Shown: in pieces, positions 19,064-30,104 of the stretch | Layout of the letters: every line of letters starts with the position of its first letter | How positions within the stretch are numbered: position 1 is the first letter of the stretch | From: Ehretia macrophylla | Taxonomy: Eukaryota; Streptophyta; Magnoliopsida; Boraginales; Ehretiaceae | DNA: 64,000 bases | Direction of reading: 5' to 3' | Assembly (NCBI GenBank): GCA_037974665.1 | Contig: CM075769.1 | Location: forward strand, 22,842,139-22,906,138 | Position numbers and translations under genes: made by a program | Notes under the pieces: model-generated | The model's database searches: none | What the model was told of the DNA's origin: nothing | What the model saw: the letters and a program-made list of their open reading frames with translations, nothing else

Positions 19064-20164
19064 TCTTTTTTATTTTTTTGTTAAACTGTCATAAATGAAT
19101 TCATTCGTGATATATATTCTAACCCTTAATTTGTCAAAGTCGACAATACAAGCAAGACCCTTTTCAAACCCACTTAGTCTGTTTTCATATATACATTAAA
19201 AATATTTTCAGAATATACAAGATGTTAATTGAAGGTTTGGAGAAGAATCGTTTGTCTTTCTTTTTTTTTTTTTTTTTTTTCTTGGCTAACTCAATAAGAA
19301 GTTTAATTAAACATAAAAAACTGTGAAGTACATTTTACAAAAAAAGCCTACACAAAAAAGATTTTTTTATCTTCCTTTTTTCTTTTTGTTTTTGGAATTG
19401 TATGTTCTTGGAGCAAAACTCGGTGGGATTTTTTTTTTTTTTATTTGTTTAGTTAAATATGGTAATTTGTATTTTAATATTTAATACTTTATGATTATGG
19501 TTGGAAAATTAATTTAGCAAAAGTAATGTACTCTGTAAATAATATATGATGACATATAATATTAATTAAGATAAATATTACATAAAATTACGAACAATAA
19601 AATTATAAAAGAGTCAAATTCGTGAAATTTGAATTACCACTTATAGATTTTGTTAGTTGTCTTTATTGATGATGACCATGATGTTTGATTTTAGTGGTAT
19701 TTTATGCCAAGGTGGTTATAAATTCATATCATCTGAACTTGGTGAGAATCTTGTGGCTAAAGATCATCAACGCGGCACATCTTGTCATAATTTGCATGCA
19801 GAAGTTGGCTTTGCTTGTACCTTCTTTTGATGTGTAGTGCTAGCGGAAAATAATATTGTAAACTCTTACATCATGTGGTTGACTTGTCATATAGTTGATT
19901 TTTCACCACCATGTCTCTTTAGCTTGGCCCAGAATTTCAAGAGCTAGCTAGTAAGGTGGCGTCAGATAAATTAGAAAGAAAAGATTAGATCGTAAATACA
20001 CATTTTTTTTTTGTTCGAAATAAAATATATTACCAACAAAAACAACCTACAAATCAACCAACCTCAGTAGGGTTAAAATCATGAGAGAGAAGATACATCA
20101 AATAAGATGGAATACAAGAAAATCAATTAATAAGTAATTATTCTCTACGCCTACATTTTGCTAA
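19064..20164. other. AT-rich intergenic region
   Basis: Low-complexity AT-rich DNA with long T runs (19261-19280, 19429-19442). I see no gene, RNA gene or recognisable mobile element. Confidence 0.45.
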
Positions 20165-20560
20165 CCAGTCGCATGGTTAGTTGACCATTCTTCTGATACA
20201 CTGAAACCTCAAGTTCGGATTCCCTGTCACAATCTTTCTAACATCCTCCACAATGACGTATGTTCTCCAACAAATGACAGACTCCGGAGAAATGATTGCT
20301 TTAAAAATGACATCTGCGTCACTTTCAATGATGATACTAAAAATCTGTACCTGGCCCACAAAGAGACACGTACAGCGAATCGCAAAAGCCTCAGCTTTAG
20401 CAGTGGAGAAACAGTGCATAGAAGCAGTTTTCCCAAAAACTAATTCTCCCTTCCAGTCTCTGCCAATAAAAGCAACAACAGTTTTCCCACTCGGCTCAAA
20501 TGAAGCATCCACATTGACTTTAATCGTTCAAGGTGTTGGAGGAGTCCAATACTCTTATGC
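20165..20560 (-). pseudogene. RNase H-like (RVT_3) domain pseudogene
   Basis: The minus strand encodes a plant RNase H-like fold of the kind found at the end of LINE polyproteins and in free-standing plant paralogues. The order is WTPPTP, KVNVDASFEPSG, AFIGRDWKGEL, AKAEAFAIR, IIESDADVIFKAI and CDWLAK. The first Asp (VDAS), the Glu (AEAFA) and the SDAD Asp are preserved. Two stops interrupt it, one just after WTPPTP and one between RRMVN and PCDWLAK. Probably a LINE-derived relic. Confidence 0.7.
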
Positions 20561-20724
20561 GATATAGATGCATACATTATTTCAAGCAATAGTTAAAGCA
20601 AATAAATGCACAAAATATTTCAAATGATAATTAAAATAGATAAATGCACTTTAATTCATGCTTGGTCTTACAATTACGACTCAGGTTAGTCTCCTAATTA
20701 ACTATTCTTTATATTTGTGTTGAG

Positions 20725-20970
20725 ATATTGTAGTTGAAATAATGTTGTAGGTGAGATATTGTTGTTGAGATAACCGTCTTTGAAAATATAATGTTATAGT
20801 TGAGATAATGTTGTAGTTGGAATAATATTGTAGGTGAGATATTTTTGTTAAGATAACTATCTTTGAAAATGTGATATTATAGTTGAAATAATGTTGTTAT
20901 AAAGGACTTTGAATTTAACTTTGGAAAAGGTAAAATTAAAGGACTTCGAATGTAACTTTGGAAAGGTAAA
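20725..20970. repeat. Imperfect tandem repeats upstream of a CACTA pseudogene
   Basis: A unit of roughly 75-80 bp containing TGTAGGTGAGATATT, GTTGAGATAACCGTCTTTG and AATGTTATAGTTGA appears twice (about 20735-20810 and 20811-20890). A second pair, AAAGGACTT(T/C)GAATTTAACTTTGG, follows at about 20904-20965. CACTA elements carry subterminal repeats in this position, so these may be its 5' terminal region. No CACTA terminus was found. Confidence 0.5.
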
Positions 20971-21127
20971 GTTAACTTTGAATTAGTTTATAATTAAGTG
21001 TTATTTATTATTGTTAATAGTATTTTGTAGTTAATTGTAGTTAATTATTTTGTAAGTTGACGGACATGCAATAATGATAAATAGTTTAAATAATTTATGT
21101 CAAATTTGTAATACAGAATTAGTCAAA

Positions 21128-24100
21128 ATGGGAAGGGATCGACAATCTTGGATGAACAATCGCTTAACATCCGATGAAAAATCATTGAATCCTATTATCG
21201 TTAAGGGCGTAGAAAATTTTGTTGCCTTTGCATGTAGCCAAACACAATACTTGGATAAAGACAACATTAGGTGTCCTTGTGTGAAATGCAAACATTGCAA
21301 ATGTTTGGAACCCAAAACTTGTAGTATTCATCTATTTTGAAAGGGGTTCATGTGTCATTATTACATATGGACTTCACATGGGGCACATAAAAACCTGAAT
21401 GAGGGTAATGACGACCGTAATATTGGGGATCATTTTGGGTATGATAAAGGAAACACTTATAGGACAATGATATTTGACGTTGTTGGGCTAGAAATATTAC
21501 CTCGAACGAGTAATAACAAAAATGAACCATATGAAAAAGAACCAAATATGGAAACAAAATGATTTTATGATCTATTAAAGACCGTAGATGAGCCATTGTA
21601 GGATAGATGTGACGAATACAGTCATTTGTCAGTGGCGTCTGAGTTATTGAATATCAAGGCACGTAAGAGCATTTCTAAGCAATATTTTAATCGAATTATT
21701 GCATCAATCCAAAGAATGTTGCCTAAGGAAAATAAATTTCCAGAGAACTTCTATAGGTTCAATAGCGAATTGAGTCTTTTTGTGAGGCCCCATACCCGAT
21801 GACAGTAACCATTTCATTAGTTTGCACTAATTCATTTGCATTTACTTGACTTGTTCTTATTATTTGAATTGAAACGTGTTTGCATTGCATTTAAAGTAAG
21901 AGGAATTAGTGACCAATAGATAATAGGTACATTTTAGTGGGCTCAACTTAGTTTCTTAATTACATTAGAAGCCCAAGATAGTTTGTGGGCCTAATTAATT
22001 TCATATTGACCATTAAAAGCCCAAATGAATAGCCCAACTAAGCTCTTATTAAAACAAAACAGGAACAAAAGCTAAGGAAGGCTCTAAAAATCGGATGAAG
22101 AAGAGAAGAAAAAGAGATGACTAAACAAAAACCGTGGAGGAGAAATAAGGGAGGAATAAAAAGGAAATAAAGGGAAAAAGAGAAGAAATAGGTGGTTTTG
22201 AGCTCAACCTAGCCATTTTTGGTGCAATTCTTCAAAGTAAAGGTGAGAGGTTCATGTTTTTGTGCTTGTTTCTTGTTAAATTGCTAGTAGTAAGCTAGTT
22301 ATTATGTAGTAAAATGATAGATGATCCATGGATTTTGCATGCTAGCTTAATTATTGTGAAGTAATTTTGTTGTGGATGGCTAGTTTGTTATTGATTGTTA
22401 AAGCTTTGAGTGTATATAGTGTTGATGCTTGTGGCTTGAGTTAGTTGAAACATCAAGATTAAGTGTTTGTTTAAGTGCTTAGATGAATGTTTAGCCTCAT
22501 AGAAACATATTTAGCACTTATTTACACTTCAATGCAAGCAAAACAAGAAACAAAAAGAGAATCATGTGCACTGTTTTTGCGTGATTGTTTTGATGGGGTA
22601 AACCATAATGGATGAGGTTGATTTTCGGATATGTTATACTAGACTCATAGTATAATAAACTTTATGTTTGGAGCATGTTCAAATATTGAGGTTAAAGTAG
22701 TGATTTAGACTAATTACAGTAGGGTTCTGATCCACGCGTAGGTGTTGGACAATTTGCGCAATAAATTTATGGAGGTCGTATCTTGTTGAATATAGCTCCG
22801 AATCAAGATCCGTTTGATGCTAAACCCATATACATTTAAAGAAATATGTTTATGTGCAGTTTCAAAGTTTTTAAAAGTTATTAAGGTTGATAACCGAACT
22901 GGATAATTCATACTTGAATTTAACTTGTAATTGTAACTAAGATTCTAGTTGAAATCATACTTTTCTTGTGTTGCTTTGCTAACGATAAGTGCTTTAATTC
23001 TTAAATGCATGAACTAATTGAATTATCAGTTGTAAACACTTCATTGCTTATATTGTTTACTTGAATGCTTGAATGCTCGACTGATTAAATTGTTTAGTTG
23101 CTTGTCTAAGTGCTCGAGGGGCAACCTACTTTGTGGTCCCCTCATTCACGTGTTTATCGTTTAATCGCTTTATTGAATATTTAAGTGCTTTATCAAGTGT
23201 TATCGAAGTTTGCAACCTTTTATCGAGGCACGGTTGTGTTGGGCCTCTACTAGGCGGTAGCAGGCTTGTTAGTGGTTGGTTGCTCAACATCCGCGTCCTA
23301 TTCCTTTACTCGTTTGGTCGATGAAGGCCTTGAGGTGTTGGGTCATAGGTTATCGGGGTACATCCAGAGTACACCTACCGATGTTATAAGGGGTTTATCA
23401 TTATCGTTATCACTATAACAAAGGAAGTGGGAGTGATAAGGATGAAATAGAATCGTATCGTATCATTTTCTAAAGTGTTTACATAATGATCCTATCCTTT
23501 CTATAAGTGATTATACAACGATTTATTACTTGATTGAATGCCTCGAGTTCTCGTTATTTCCTATTGCTTGCTTAGTGTATACTTGTTAATTGACTCATGT
23601 TATTGATCTATGTGCATTGCATCATGAAAAGGATTTTCAAAACTTCCCAGTACTTTTCCCCCCTCACTGAGCACGTAGTTGCTTACCCCTTTTTTCTTCA
23701 TTAATTTCAGGTAAAGCGAGGTGGATTTTGAAGAGTGTTAAAAGTTGTTGGGCCTACCTTGCAAGGAATTCCATTTTTTTTAGCTTGTCATAGGTCATGT
23801 TTTATATTGTTAGCTTCAAGAGATTGTTGTGAATTGTACAAGTCATTGTGGAATTGTAATAAATGCATAATTAGATTAGTTTGAATTTGTAATGTGATAA
23901 GCTTGGGTTGTAATTGTAAATATAAAGAGATGTTGAACCTATCGTGCATGTAGTACTAGGACTTAAATGCTATTGTTAAATGCTTGTGTTGAGTTTGATT
24001 GAATATGTATTGGATTGTCCATAGTGCAGGGAAAACTTTGTCCATTTTTCCTCGTTTCTCGCTTTGGGGTTGGATCGGGTTGTTGTCCGGACTTGATTCC

Positions 24101-24781
24101 GCAAGGGATCGGGTCGTTACACCTTTGGGTTTGACTTATCAGAAAAATGACGTGTGTATAAATGGGTGTACATTATATTACATGGACAGATGTGACCTCC
24201 AGTTGTATCCAAAATGTGGTCACGAGCGGTTCAAGCCTTTTCCAGTTGGTAAAAAATGCGGTAGACCAATATCATACAAGAAATTAAGGTGGTTTCCATT
24301 AATTCCTTTTTTGAAAAGATTATACTTGTCGCGCGCAACAGCTAAACATATGAAATGGCATTATAGACACCATGTCGAGGATGAAAATGTATGTCATCCA
24401 TCTGATACTAAGGCATGGAAACACTTTGACAAAACTTATCTAGATTTTGCTTCTCAACCGAGGAATGTCTGTCTTGGACTTTGTTCAGATGGATTTAATC
24501 CGTTCAACTATAATTCTCAATCGTATTCTTGTTGGCCAGTCATAATCATACCGTACAACCAAACGCCATGAATGTGTATGAAGAATCCTGTCATGTTCTT
24601 GACCCTTCTTATCCCAGGATCAAAGAGTCCGGATAAAAAGATAGACATATTCCTTGAGCCTCTAATTGATGAGTTGGAACAATTATGGTATGTGGGAGTA
24701 CCTTATTATGATGTGTCATCCAATTTAAACTTTCAAGTGAGGGCAACTTTAACATGGACAATTAATGATTTTCTAGCATAT
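21128..24781 (+). pseudogene. CACTA (En/Spm) TNP2-like transposase, broken by insertions
   Basis: Part 1 (21128-21780) starts MGRDRQSWM and contains the transposase-associated domain: FVAFACSQ, IRCPCVKCK and HLF-stop-KGFMCHYYIWTSHG. It then has the linker ELLNIKARK...YFNRIIASIQRMLP. Part 2 (24122-24781) continues with LGLTYQKNDVCINGCTLYY, the Cys/His segment CDLQLYPKCG and the transposase core (MKWHYRHH, ARATLTW-like RATLTWTINDFLAY). Parts 1 and 2 are split by a 2.34-kb solo LTR; without it and one target copy the frame runs straight on. In-frame stops (TGA at about 21338 and at 24569-24571) show decay. The coding stops abruptly at 24781 where a copia element begins. Confidence 0.88.
21781..24121 (+). 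mobile_element. Solo LTR (2.34 kb) inserted in the CACTA transposase
   Basis: The segment begins TGTGAGGCCCC and ends GGGTCGTTACA (TG...CA). It is flanked by CTTTT (21776-21780) and CCTTT (24122-24126), a five-base target duplication with one change. The last 250 bp resemble the ends of the LTR at about 35400-38520, including a run like CAGGGAAAACT(T/C)(T/C)GTCC and CGGG(T/G)CGTTACA. Length and ends match the LTRs of Tekay/Del-type gypsy elements such as the one at 41304-51030. No internal coding is present, so this is a solo LTR. Confidence 0.85.
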
Positions 24782-26604
24782 TGATGGAAAACGAAACTAC
24801 GCATGAATCAAATTCTATTTTAAGCTAATTAAGACAAGAATAAGGCGGGAAAATTCATGCATGGATCTTTAAAATGAATAACATATGAAATAGTTCATAG
24901 TTTAAAAATAAAGAAATAGTTTTTCAGAATACCTGTTTGTTCGTAAAACAGAACTTGAAAAACTTCACCTTGATTCTTCAAGAACCACATGCCCAACCTA
25001 AGTTTCCCACTTCGCAACTCTGATCTTCCATCTTATGCCAAATTCCGAGCTGAAGTATTGATCAAGTTGTGGGACTTGATCTTGCAAAATTAAACTAAAA
25101 GAAGAGTGTTTCGTATTTTCTCTAAGAGAGGCTTACACGTGAGAGAGAGAGATATCTCAAAGGAGATGGTGCAATTGTAGGGCTTTATATAGGCAAGGTA
25201 GTTATGTCTAAAACATATTCCAAGTTGGAAAGAGTTTAGGACTTTGAATTATCATAATTCCAATTCAAAAATGGAAAACTCCTATCCTAGTTAACTAAGC
25301 CAAGCCACACGCCTAAGGCCTAGGAGGGACGCCTATGAGCTCCTCTCCTGCGCATGAGTTAATGTGTCCAGGCCCAATCTGCTCTAATTAATTAATATTT
25401 AGTCTAAGTCCAAAACTAGTCCACTTTTAAGAATATAAACTCCTTCCAAGAATGAAAAGTATATCTTAAACTTCTAGTGGCCTTTAAACTTTAATTCTCT
25501 CACATATTTAGCAATACCCAAGTTTAGTAATGACACTAATAAGGTAATTGGCTAAAAGGGGACCAAGACATAACTACCATTCTACTGAAAATGACCAAAA
25601 TACCCATGCTAGTTTTCTAGCAATATTTTATCACTTTAACCTTAGTCTATTCCACTAAAAGACTATGACTGCATTATAGGATGATTATTGTATGTACAGG
25701 AGTATGCCACACAAAGTACGATACTCAGTCTTTAGACCAACTAAGTGATAATGACCATATTGTATCTCTATACTCACTCATAGCCAAAACAGGTTTATGA
25801 CTTGTACTATCACCTTTTGACTACATCTTTTTCCTTAGAACCTCTAACCAACAATCCAACCATCCTCCAGGAGTTATCCACTTGATCATGGGAGCTACCC
25901 ATAAGTGTAACAACCGATGCAACACACAAACTATACTACTATGCATAGATTCAGGATGATCAACCCGGATCATTCTAAGGGAGTGATTATTGTATAGATT
26001 CCTTATTGCATATGCATGTCCTTTCTAACAAAGTCCAGACACCCAAAATCACAGAGCTATTGACCCATACAAGATCTCACCCATAGTGACTCAAAGCGCA
26101 AGAACTTGACTTCGTCAGTTCATCCACATATGCTCAAGATTAAGAGCACTGGACATGGCCCACTTAGTATCTAGTAGGCATAGGTGATCTTTTTCTGCGA
26201 TAGTACCTGTTTAGAGATTACACCTATGGTGGCCCGTCCAATGCATACACGTGCATGAATGAAGTAAGTCTGGAACCCTATCCATGATCAAGGCAAACCG
26301 CCCTACTGTAAATGGAACTTACTCACAATAACTTTTACCATAGTAGGGTGTCCAGCTCTACTACTTAGTTATGGACAAAACATTTCTGCTTAGCAAGCAA
26401 CCATGACTTGGACCTTCTGTACATAACCACCACATACCCAAGTCAATACTTGAAGCAAGGACCTTACACATACATATGTAAGTTAGCCACATAAGAGAGA
26501 AACATGCTCACAAAAGTAAGATGACATTAATTATTCATTACAAATAATCAAATATATTGATGACAAAGTGCTAGTGGTCTTTTGGGCATATCATAATTCC
26601 AACA
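24782..26604 (-). mobile_element. 3' LTR of a copia element (family A) cutting the CACTA gene
   Basis: The plus-strand edges are TGATGGAAAACG (24782) and AATTCCAACA (26604). On the minus strand the LTR starts TGTTGGAATTATGATATGCCC. The adjoining 26605-26625 reads on the minus strand as a purine-rich GTGCAAGTGGGAATC, the usual copia polypurine tract, so this is the 3' LTR and the element body lies to the right. It is similar to the copies at 274-2783 and 59880-61203. The left target-site base set would be CATAT (24777-24781). Confidence 0.8.
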
Positions 26605-28865
26605 GATTCCCACTTGCACGAAAGAGCACTAGGCTATGCTACCTAACAACTTAACTCCCATTGACTCAACAAGTACAGAAAAGACCTTTTCCGTAAAAGT
26701 CTAGTAAAAGGATCTGCTAAGTTATTTGCAGAGGCAATTTTATCTACTACTATTTTCTCTCAATGTGTTTGCCTTTTCTATGATTCCTTGGCTCTTTAGT
26801 TTGTGCTACCGCTCTACTGCTATCACAATATATAACTATTGGATTCTCTATGGCAGACACGACCCCCAATTCTAACAAGAACTTTCTCAACCAAACAACT
26901 TCTTTAGTACCTTCTGATACCACTACATACTTAGCTTCTATAGCACTGACCCACTTAGAAGCTTGTAGGTATAGGTGACCAATTTCTTTGATAGTACGTA
27001 TTTAGAGTTCACCCATCCAATGCATACACATGCATAAATGAAGTAAGTTTGGAATCCTATCCATGATCAAGACAGATCACCCTACTATAAAGGGAACTTA
27101 TTCACAATAACTTCTACCATAGTAGAGTGCCCAACTCTACTACTTAGTTATGGACTAAATAGTTCTACTTTAACAAGTGACTATGACTTAGACCTTCTGT
27201 ATGTAACCACCACGTACCTAAGTCAACACTTGAAGTAAGAACCTTATATACATATATATGAAAGTCAATCACATACGAGATAAACATGCTCATAAAAGTA
27301 AGATGATAGTAATTATGCATTGCAAACATCTAGATATATCAATGACAACGTACTAGTGGTCTTTTGGGCATACCTAATCCTAACAGACTCCTACTTGCAC
27401 GAAAGAGCACTAGGTTACGCTATGTAACAACTTAACCCTACTGACTTTATATCTAAAGAAAATACTTTTTTTGAAAGAGTCTTAACAAGAGGATCTGCTA
27501 AGTCACTCGCAAAGGCAACTCTATCTGTCACATTGTTTTCTTTCTAGACGTATCCTCAGAGTAAGTGATACATTCTCTCAAAGTGTTTGCCTTTCTTAGG
27601 ATTCCTTAACTCTTTATTCAAGTGCTAGTTTATTATGCTATAAACTCAGCCCAATAGACTAACATATAGTCCTTTGTTGCCTAGAGATACTTGAATATAT
27701 GTTATACTACTATCTAGTGATCTTGTCCTATGTTTGCATGTTATCTGGTTTAGTAACATGAAGAATATGAGACTGCCAATTGCTGACGCTCATGGAATCT
27801 GTCTCATGCTTATTTTCTTATCAGATATTTTGGGGCACTGATATTTAAAAAGTGTTACTCTAAGCCTGGAGGGCAACAAACCCTTCTTGGATTTTTACAC
27901 GTTAAACTTAACCAATATCTTCCCAATATATGTAGCTTAGGATAATGTTAGTGCCTTGTTCTTGTATGAGCTTAATCCTTAGAACATAGCTAGCTTAAAG
28001 ATTGAGAAGACAGTCAAACCTCTATAGATGACCACATCCTTTCATCATCCTTAATTAGTAGAATGTCATCCACACAAAGACAAGTAATACAATAGCGTAG
28101 TTATTACTTTTTCCTTGTACACATGGTTCATCAACGTTATACTCAAAACCAAATGCTTTGATTGTTTTGTTGAATGGAATGTTTCACATCTTAGATGCCT
28201 GCTTAAGTCCAAAGATGGACCTCTAAAGCTCATCGAAGATATTCTTTTGGCCTTTCCCAATGGAATCGTCTGGTATATATATTGAAGCTTTCGTCAAGAT
28301 TTCCATTAAGGAATGTAATCCTGATGTTCATCTGCCATATCTCGCAGTCACAATAATAAGGGATGGCTAAGAGAATCCTTATGGACTTTAGCATGGCTTC
28401 TGGTGTATCATTTCGTCACTAGCCTAGCTGTGAAGGTTTCCACCTTCTCATCCACTCATCTTTTTTCTCTTGTAGTCCCGTTTGCACACTAAGGGCTTCA
28501 CCCCTCTAAGTGTAATTACAAGATCCCAGACCTAGTTGGAATACACGAATCCCAACTTAGATTCCATTACCTTGTACCAATGGTTAGCATCTACGTCCGT
28601 TACTGATTCATCGTTACCAGTGGGTTTGTCAACCTGATCGGAGACGGCCCCGAAAGACTCTCCATAGTATCAATCTGGTTGTCTCAATATTCTTCCACTA
28701 CGACAAGGCTTCGGGGTACTCAAAGGAATTTACAGTTTCGTTTATAGGTGCAGGTGTAATGGAAGTTTCAAAAGTGACTTCTTTAAGTATAGTTTCTTAA
28801 TTCAACTCTCGATGACTTACACCATCATCCTCCAAGTCTCTAGCATCGGCATTGATTGTTACTCG
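26605..28865 (-). pseudogene. Copia RNase H and reverse transcriptase remnants (family A)
   Basis: On the minus strand, about 26760-26960 gives KWVSAIEAKYVVVSEGTKEV, VWLRKFL and IYCDSSRAVAQTKEP, the copia RNase H. Further right (about 28060-28260) RT pieces appear: a degraded SIFGLKQAS-like region, IKAFGFEYNVDEPCV and VDDILLIKDD-like sequence. Many stops and shifts are present. An extra LTR fragment lies between the two blocks (26960-27385). The order RNase H then RT going rightward fits a minus-strand element whose 3' LTR is 24782-26604. Confidence 0.7.
26960..27385 (-). mobile_element. Partial duplicate of the family A copia LTR
   Basis: This about 425-bp block repeats the outer part of the LTR at 26170-26604, including GATAGTAC(C/G)T...TTTAGAG, CCATGATCAAG(G/A)CA and ACTTAGTTATGGAC. 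It ends CCTAATCCTAACA and is followed by a second polypurine-like complement and a second start of RNase H-adjacent sequence (GCACGAAAGAGCACTAGG). So LTR edge plus polypurine tract occur twice in tandem, pointing to a nested copy or an unequal exchange. Confidence 0.65.
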
Positions 28866-30104
28866 GTGTGCGTGTAAAATAGGTACAAAATAACCAAGTT
28901 TTAATAACTCGCAAGTGCACAAATCATGTAGTGTAGTATGCTATAACTGTAGAATCGAATTCTACAAGGAAGCTCGTTAGCTAGTTAGGTGATAGTGAAG
29001 TAGTGTGAAAAGTTCTTAAGCGTAAACATGACAAGTTTGAAGAATGATTGTGAGTAACGTGCATAAATGTAAATTAAACTACAACTAAAATAAAGCTAAG
29101 CGAAGTAATTGTTGAATACGAGGGAAATGAATCTAGGGGGACGGATATGCAATGAGGCAGTTAATCTAGGTTCGGCATCCAGGATTCTCTAATTCTATGC
29201 AAGGGTTAAAGTATAAGCATTAACCTAGTTAATTACCTTAGTCTGATTAAAGTACCAATTACTACGTCTATTATAGGTACCGTTCTATCTATGAGCATAT
29301 AGCCATAGTATGGATTTGTCCTTGTAACCTGGTGTAAAAGGTCTGTTTTAACTAAATAATCAACATCTCCTACTAGTCTAGAAACTATGGTATAACCTAT
29401 AGTCTCATGGAATCTTAGGTACAACCTATAGATTCACTATTAAAACACGGATATATGGCACAAAAATAAAGTAATCATAATATCTACTTAAAAACATTAC
29501 GTATGAAAGACAATACTGAATTAATACAAGCCATATATTGCAATTAAATCAAATTAACCGAATCCGAGACAATAGATTAAAAGACTGTCATTTACAATAT
29601 CCTCCCCTAGATATTAGCTATACTCAAACATAATAATAAATAAAAATTGTACAAATAAGAGAGTCACGAAAGGCTCCCCTGATATGACGACTTTGTATTT
29701 CTGATTCCAGGAATTTGTGCAGAGGTCCGACGTAAAAAAGCTATTTGGGCAGAATTTTCCCCGAATAAAAGCTACTTGGGTAGAACTTCCCCCGAATGAG
29801 AGCTTTACTAAAAGCTACTCGGGTATAATTTTCTCCGTATTCTACAATTACTACTAAATTAATCTAACTAATTAATTAAAACTAAAATTAATAATTAAAA
29901 CTAAATTATATATTAATTTTGAACCAGGGATGGGGTATTTATAGGCAAAATCTGGGAGCGCGCCTCTGCTCCATCCGCTGGATTCGTGACACGTGGACGT
30001 CTGGAAGCTTGTGGAATCTGGTGGAATATTCCGTTGAGCACCCTTCACTGTCAATTTTGACTTTGTCCGGGACGTTAACCGAGGCATTTTCGGGCTATTT
30101 TCAG
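28866..30104 (-). mobile_element. Ty3-gypsy non-coding remnant, part 1
   Basis: No coding is found. The block ACTCGCAAGTGCACAAATC near 28909 resembles a widespread plant retroelement motif, also seen at about 61614 (ACTCACAAGTGCACGAGA). The segment continues across the solo LTR at 30105 into 32360, since the TTCAG target site is duplicated there. It is probably the 3' non-coding part of the gypsy element whose integrase lies at 34633-35400. Confidence 0.45.
30100..30104. repeat. Target-site duplication TTCAG, left copy
   Basis: TTCAG immediately before the LTR start TGTCACGACC is repeated immediately after the LTR end at 32355-32359. Confidence 0.85.
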
